Virus record (IMG/VR): IMGVR_UViG_3300028045_000010
Location: 1 to 64,000 of that record
Source: a virus
Reading direction: 5' to 3' (one strand)
Length of the DNA: 64,000 nucleotides
Shown here in pieces: positions 60,445 to 64,000 of this stretch. Below the pieces are notes generated by a model. That model searched no databases. It was given only the letters and a program-made list of their open reading frames with translations, and had not been told where the DNA came from. Every line of letters begins with the position of its first letter. Positions within the stretch are counted from its first letter, which is position 1. The position numbers and the translations under genes are program-made.

Positions 60445-63400
60445 TTATTCGGATGGGGCTGTTACTGTTCGAAATACTACATATCCTCCGTTGCTACAGC
60501 TTGCAAAAGTAGAAGCTGCTGAATATTTTGAACTATTAATTTCGAAGGTTGGGGCTGAATTGCTTTGGACAACTAAAACTCCATTAATATAATGTGTCGA
60601 TGTATTGTTGTGGTCATTGTCACATTTTTGAAATTGATTTTTCTTTTTTCCTGAAGTATAAATGTTCACACTACTCTGACTGTTTGCTATTGATGAGCGT
60701 ATATAATATGTTGGCACTTCTGCTTTAGGGAAGCCTCCTAATACAAATGAATAGTAATTTGACTTCTTCAGACCAACCTTTTTCATTTCACCAGTTTCAA
60801 AATAGATTTGATATTTACAATCATTGTAAGTGTTTTCTAATTCATCAAAAAGACTATTTGTTTGAAATTCAATAATTCCTCCTGTTGCTATAGGAAATTC
60901 TACCGATTTGCCCACCTCTACATCTTTGGAAGTTCCATTTACTTTAACTGCTCTCTGTATACTTCCATCATTTCTTATGTAAACTTTCATTGCTGTCGCA
61001 AATTGTGTTGAATTGTTTTTGTCAGTCCTGATTCTTAATTTGGTTTTATCTTTATTTTCTTTATCAACCCCAGCCAACACATCTCCAACATTTAGTTTAA
61101 AATATTTAAAAACCTCAGGAGGCCTTGGTACTATTAAATCATCTACAGTATCATCTATTACTCTATATATATCTAAAGAACCTGCTCTAAGCCAAATTGG
61201 TAAAGTAGAATCTAAGCTTAGCCATATTTGTTCACCCTTTCTAAACATGCCACTGTCTAAATAGGTTTTTGGAATAAATCGTAATTCTCCACTATCTGCA
61301 GGTGGCGTATATTTTGAGTTTATATCTGATTCTAACATAATGTCGCCCCAACTTCGACTGTCAATTCTTCCCCAACCTTCTGGTTTTAGCCAATATGAAA
61401 ATCCTGACTCAACTCTTTGATATCTCTCTCCATCTTTTATGGTGTAGTTTTCCGTAAAGCTATCTTGATGATATTTCGGCCTAAAACCATTAGACCACTC
61501 ATCATCCCATCTTGAACCTTGTTCGTACTTATATATTCTATATCTAGTAATAACTGTTCCAAACCTATTAAAAATACTCTCACCAGACTCAAAACCTTTC
61601 ATTGAAGAATATCCATGCCCTACGTTGTCATCTTCATCAGGATATACAAAAAGGCCTGGCATGTCTCCGTCTACATATCTAGGTTGCAACTTTATATTTT
61701 GGTCTCTATTTTTTGTACTAACTTTAGGAGTTCTTGGTATTTTATATTTATTTGGGTAATTTATTGTCCAAGGCCTTTCATAAGGAAAAACATTTGAAGA
61801 ACTTCCAGGCGGTTCACCAGTCGCATCGGCTATTGAATTGCCAGGACCTCTATTAATGTCAAAGTGACTAGATTTTTGTTGAAAATCTGCTCTTGCTGTG
61901 ATTGCTCTTCTTATAAATCCTGTAGCTCTATATAATGGCGTTTCGACATCGCCTCCATATAACATTTTCATTTCATAACAAGATAACCAAACTCCTTTTT
62001 TGTTGCTTAGACTTTTTCTCTCAGAATTAAGAGAAGCTCGTCCATTTGGGTCATATAAGTTTGCTGGCAATTTAAATGCTTGAAATCCATCCCCTCTATA
62101 TTGTGCTTTATATTTAGATGTTTTAACTTCAGTAGACCACCCAACCCTTTCAGTTTCATCTCTACTATATATATCTAAAACTTCAACAAGCTCATTAGTT
62201 AATGGGTAACCTTCTTTTGTCATGTCTTTTACTAAGACATTTAACGACTGAAAGTCGCCTCCTGCTAATAGTTCTGAAAGATTTTCTTGATTTCTTGAAA
62301 TAGGAGATATGTAATAAGTACTCCATTTTCTCATATCTACATTTGCAACTATATCTACTTGAGTGTATCCAGTTTGAAAAGAGCCCCAAGAAGGACCTAC
62401 TCCTACTGGTATTTGTCTAAAGTAAAAATGAGGAACGCTATCAACATTTGGACTTGTTGAAGTTGGGTATGGAAAAAAATTTAACCTAACTTCATCTTTT
62501 GTCATCCCTTGTTTTAGTAGGTCAACTTCAAACATTAATATTCTATCACCAGTTGGAACATTTTCTATTATAAATTCTCCATTTTGGTCTGTTATGGTAG
62601 AGTATAAATATTGTTCTGGCACATTTAATGAGTTAACACCTTTTAGTATAGGGTTAACATTTTCAATACCTTCTGAATTAAGGTTTCCTTGATATTTTTT
62701 AGCTGCTTTTGAGCCAACATCAGTAACCCAAGAATGTTCATCTGAATAATCCCATCTATTTGAGTTTTCTAAAATATTAAGAGATATTCTATTTCCATCA
62801 TCATCAGTAGATGATGTTGTTGGAAATTTATCTGACGGATTAAATATTACAACTGGTACGTTTCCTAGTGGTATTTTTATTCGCTCTCCATTTTCGTCTA
62901 TTAACTTTTGTCTTGCATATAAAGTACCCATTACAACACCTGTACTAGATTCTTGATTAGGAAATTCTGATAGTGGATTATTTTTTACACTTAAAGTATC
63001 TAAAGTATCAACACTTCTTATGAGAGATATGTCAACATTATAATCTTGTTTTTTCTCCTTTTTAAAAAACACACCAGTATAAGAACTTGAACCAGACACT
63101 GCATCGCCCTCCCTTTTAAAAAAAGATTTAGCATTTATTTGGTTTTCATCTAATACTGAGTCTTCATAATTTATAGAATATTTTTTTCCTTTTATAACAT
63201 TTTTAGACTCTTCTTCGGTTAAAAATTCATATTCTGTACTTAAAGGCTTTCTCCTAAAGTAAGAGCCATCTATCTTTTCAAGTAATTCAATTATTTCATT
63301 ATCATTTCCAATTAAACCGTAAGACTCTTCTTCTTCTTTAAACAATTGATTCCAAGGCCCTGTTACTGGGAATGAATCTCCGTTAGATGTGAAAATTTGG

Positions 63401-63495
63401 TTAATACGAGATATATTTGCATCTACATTTGTGAAATACACACCTATATTAATATCTTTTTCAACTGTTATTTTTTTAATACTTTCTGACATCAA
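60445..63495 (-). CDS. Large baseplate/tail protein with carboxypeptidase-regulatory-like segment, 1016 aa
   Basis: Two adjacent ATGs; the second (63492) may be the start. Segments: VMGTLYARQKLIDENGERIK and LGNVPVVIFNPSDKFPTTSS (an Ig-like CarboxypepD_reg start at about 190), then LYSTITDQNGEFIIENVPTG, DRILMFEVDLLKQGMTKDEV, typical of the same fold. The central part has VGPSWGSFQTGYTQVDIVAN and a Trp/Tyr-rich GWSTEVKTSKYKAQYRGDGF. C-terminus ends in a beta domain with YFRTVT-type strands. Function not recognised beyond structural; its size and the neighbours point to the baseplate. Confidence 0.55.
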   Translation of the reverse strand: MMSESIKKITVEKDINIGVYFTNVDANISRINQIFTSNGDSFPVTGPWNQLFKEEEESYGLIGNDNEIIELLEKIDGSYFRRKPLSTEYEFLTEEESKNVIKGKKYSINYEDSVLDENQINAKSFFKREGDAVSGSSSYTGVFFKKEKKQDYNVDISLIRSVDTLDTLSVKNNPLSEFPNQESSTGVVMGTLYARQKLIDENGERIKIPLGNVPVVIFNPSDKFPTTSSTDDDGNRISLNILENSNRWDYSDEHSWVTDVGSKAAKKYQGNLNSEGIENVNPILKGVNSLNVPEQYLYSTITDQNGEFIIENVPTGDRILMFEVDLLKQGMTKDEVRLNFFPYPTSTSPNVDSVPHFYFRQIPVGVGPSWGSFQTGYTQVDIVANVDMRKWSTYYISPISRNQENLSELLAGGDFQSLNVLVKDMTKEGYPLTNELVEVLDIYSRDETERVGWSTEVKTSKYKAQYRGDGFQAFKLPANLYDPNGRASLNSERKSLSNKKGVWLSCYEMKMLYGGDVETPLYRATGFIRRAITARADFQQKSSHFDINRGPGNSIADATGEPPGSSSNVFPYERPWTINYPNKYKIPRTPKVSTKNRDQNIKLQPRYVDGDMPGLFVYPDEDDNVGHGYSSMKGFESGESIFNRFGTVITRYRIYKYEQGSRWDDEWSNGFRPKYHQDSFTENYTIKDGERYQRVESGFSYWLKPEGWGRIDSRSWGDIMLESDINSKYTPPADSGELRFIPKTYLDSGMFRKGEQIWLSLDSTLPIWLRAGSLDIYRVIDDTVDDLIVPRPPEVFKYFKLNVGDVLAGVDKENKDKTKLRIRTDKNNSTQFATAMKVYIRNDGSIQRAVKVNGTSKDVEVGKSVEFPIATGGIIEFQTNSLFDELENTYNDCKYQIYFETGEMKKVGLKKSNYYSFVLGGFPKAEVPTYYIRSSIANSQSSVNIYTSGKKKNQFQKCDNDHNNTSTHYINGVLVVQSNSAPTFEINSSKYSAASTFASCSNGGYVVFRTVTAPSE

Positions 63496-63548
63496 ACTTG
63501 TTTAATTCTATACTTAATAGATAGTTAAATTTAAAAAAAAGTCAACTT

Positions 63549-64000
63549 TTAATCTATTTCAATAGAGAAATATAAGTCTTCTTTTAGTATTTTTTTTGTG
63601 CCCAACTCATTAACTCTAAGTTCTATTTTATAATTTTGATTAGATAATAGCCATGAAGTATCTATATCTATAAATGATTTAGAGCAATTATCTATTACAA
63701 TAGTATTAAATTTTGACCAAGGTATAATTTCTGTTATTTGATTTTCAACAAGTCTATATTCTAGTCCATAATATTCATTTGGAGATTTTGTACTATAATT
63801 AATTCTAGTGTCAGCATAAACTCTTATAATTTCACCTTTTTTAATTATAGAATTATTAGATATACCATATAAATCAACAACATAATCGTTAGTTTCTTTT
63901 GGATAATTATTATAATAACTTCCTAGGATTTGAAATGTTTGTTCAAAATTTTGCTTATCTACTCCTGGGTTGAATGTTACATCATTCCAAACATCTTTAT
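63549..64000 (-). CDS. Structural-region protein, N-terminus beyond window edge
   Basis: Open frame entering from the window end and stopping at TAA 63551-63549; about 150 codons visible. Beta-rich (SYYNNYPKETNDYVVDLYGI; GEIIRVYADTRINYSTKSPN; KFNTIVIDNCSKSFIDIDTS; SIEID end). No family recognised. Spaced 53 bases from the 1016-aa gene and on the same strand, so a further tail component is likely. Confidence 0.6.
   Translation of the reverse strand, partial: KDVWNDVTFNPGVDKQNFEQTFQILGSYYNNYPKETNDYVVDLYGISNNSIIKKGEIIRVYADTRINYSTKSPNEYYGLEYRLVENQITEIIPWSKFNTIVIDNCSKSFIDIDTSWLLSNQNYKIELRVNELGTKKILKEDLYFSIEID

Overview
The window is a piece of the genome of a large, contractile-tailed (T4-like, myovirus-type) bacteriophage whose host is probably a marine member of the Bacteroidota (flavobacteria). 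Evidence for a phage: dense, AT-rich, mostly small genes of unknown function in strand-switching blocks; baseplate and tail-fibre genes; an endolysin; fragments recognisable as T4 gp23-type capsid and gp18-type sheath protein; an SbcD/SbcC (gp47/gp46-like) recombination protein, a DnaG-type primase, an SNF2 helicase and a RuvC-like nuclease; and a tRNA cluster. Evidence for the host: start codons are preceded by A/T-rich leaders rather than Shine-Dalgarno sequences, and one gene encodes a small secreted outer-membrane beta-barrel-like protein of flavobacterial style. No host gene is seen. Both window edges cut through genes.

Layout. 1-0.8 kb: 3' portion of the window's first gene, a single-chain mitochondrial-type phenylalanyl-tRNA synthetase. 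0.9-7.9 kb (minus): PcfJ-like protein, AT-hook protein, a probable virion protein and small hypotheticals. 8.0-10.5 kb (plus): a tail fibre with about 32 YadA-head-type 14-residue repeats. 10.5-13.6 kb (minus): second PcfJ-like protein, a 53-residue ORF, an HNH-like protein. 13.8-18.7 kb: acidic probable virion proteins with a shared N-terminal motif, small membrane proteins, and a four-gene cluster (16.5-17.8 kb) in which short pieces of capsid and sheath protein are interspersed with a repeated YKRxLLIE tag. 18.7-19.6 kb (minus): YqeY-like protein, HTH protein and an RNase P RNA. 20.5-21.5 kb: outer-membrane-like protein and two small membrane proteins. 21.5-23.6 kb (minus): HNH nuclease and a tRNA cluster (Met-type, Phe, Val, Asn, Asp, His, Lys, two Ser), containing a circularly permuted tRNA-Tyr gene and an unassigned structured RNA. 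23.2-34.5 kb: small genes, SNF2 helicase, endolysin, further phage virion-type small proteins. 34.5-39.7 kb (minus): SbcD-SbcC fusion, primase, RuvC-like nuclease. 39.8-64.0 kb: tail/baseplate proteins on the minus strand flanking a plus-strand block of baseplate protein plus four fibre genes, three of which end in a Peptidase_G2-type self-cleaving chaperone domain.

How it fits together. The phage carries an unusual translation kit: PheRS plus tRNA-Phe, RNase P RNA, YqeY and the tRNA cluster. The most remarkable items are the permuted tRNA-Tyr (3' half encoded upstream of the 5' half, with complementary extensions), the phage-borne RNase P RNA, and the tag-plus-virion-fragment array with roughly 160-nt periodicity. 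Many small proteins share an N-terminal 'xIIKEE'-type segment or an 'RxKxLAGI' segment, which may be packaging or maturation signals read by a T4 gp21-type prohead protease (inference).
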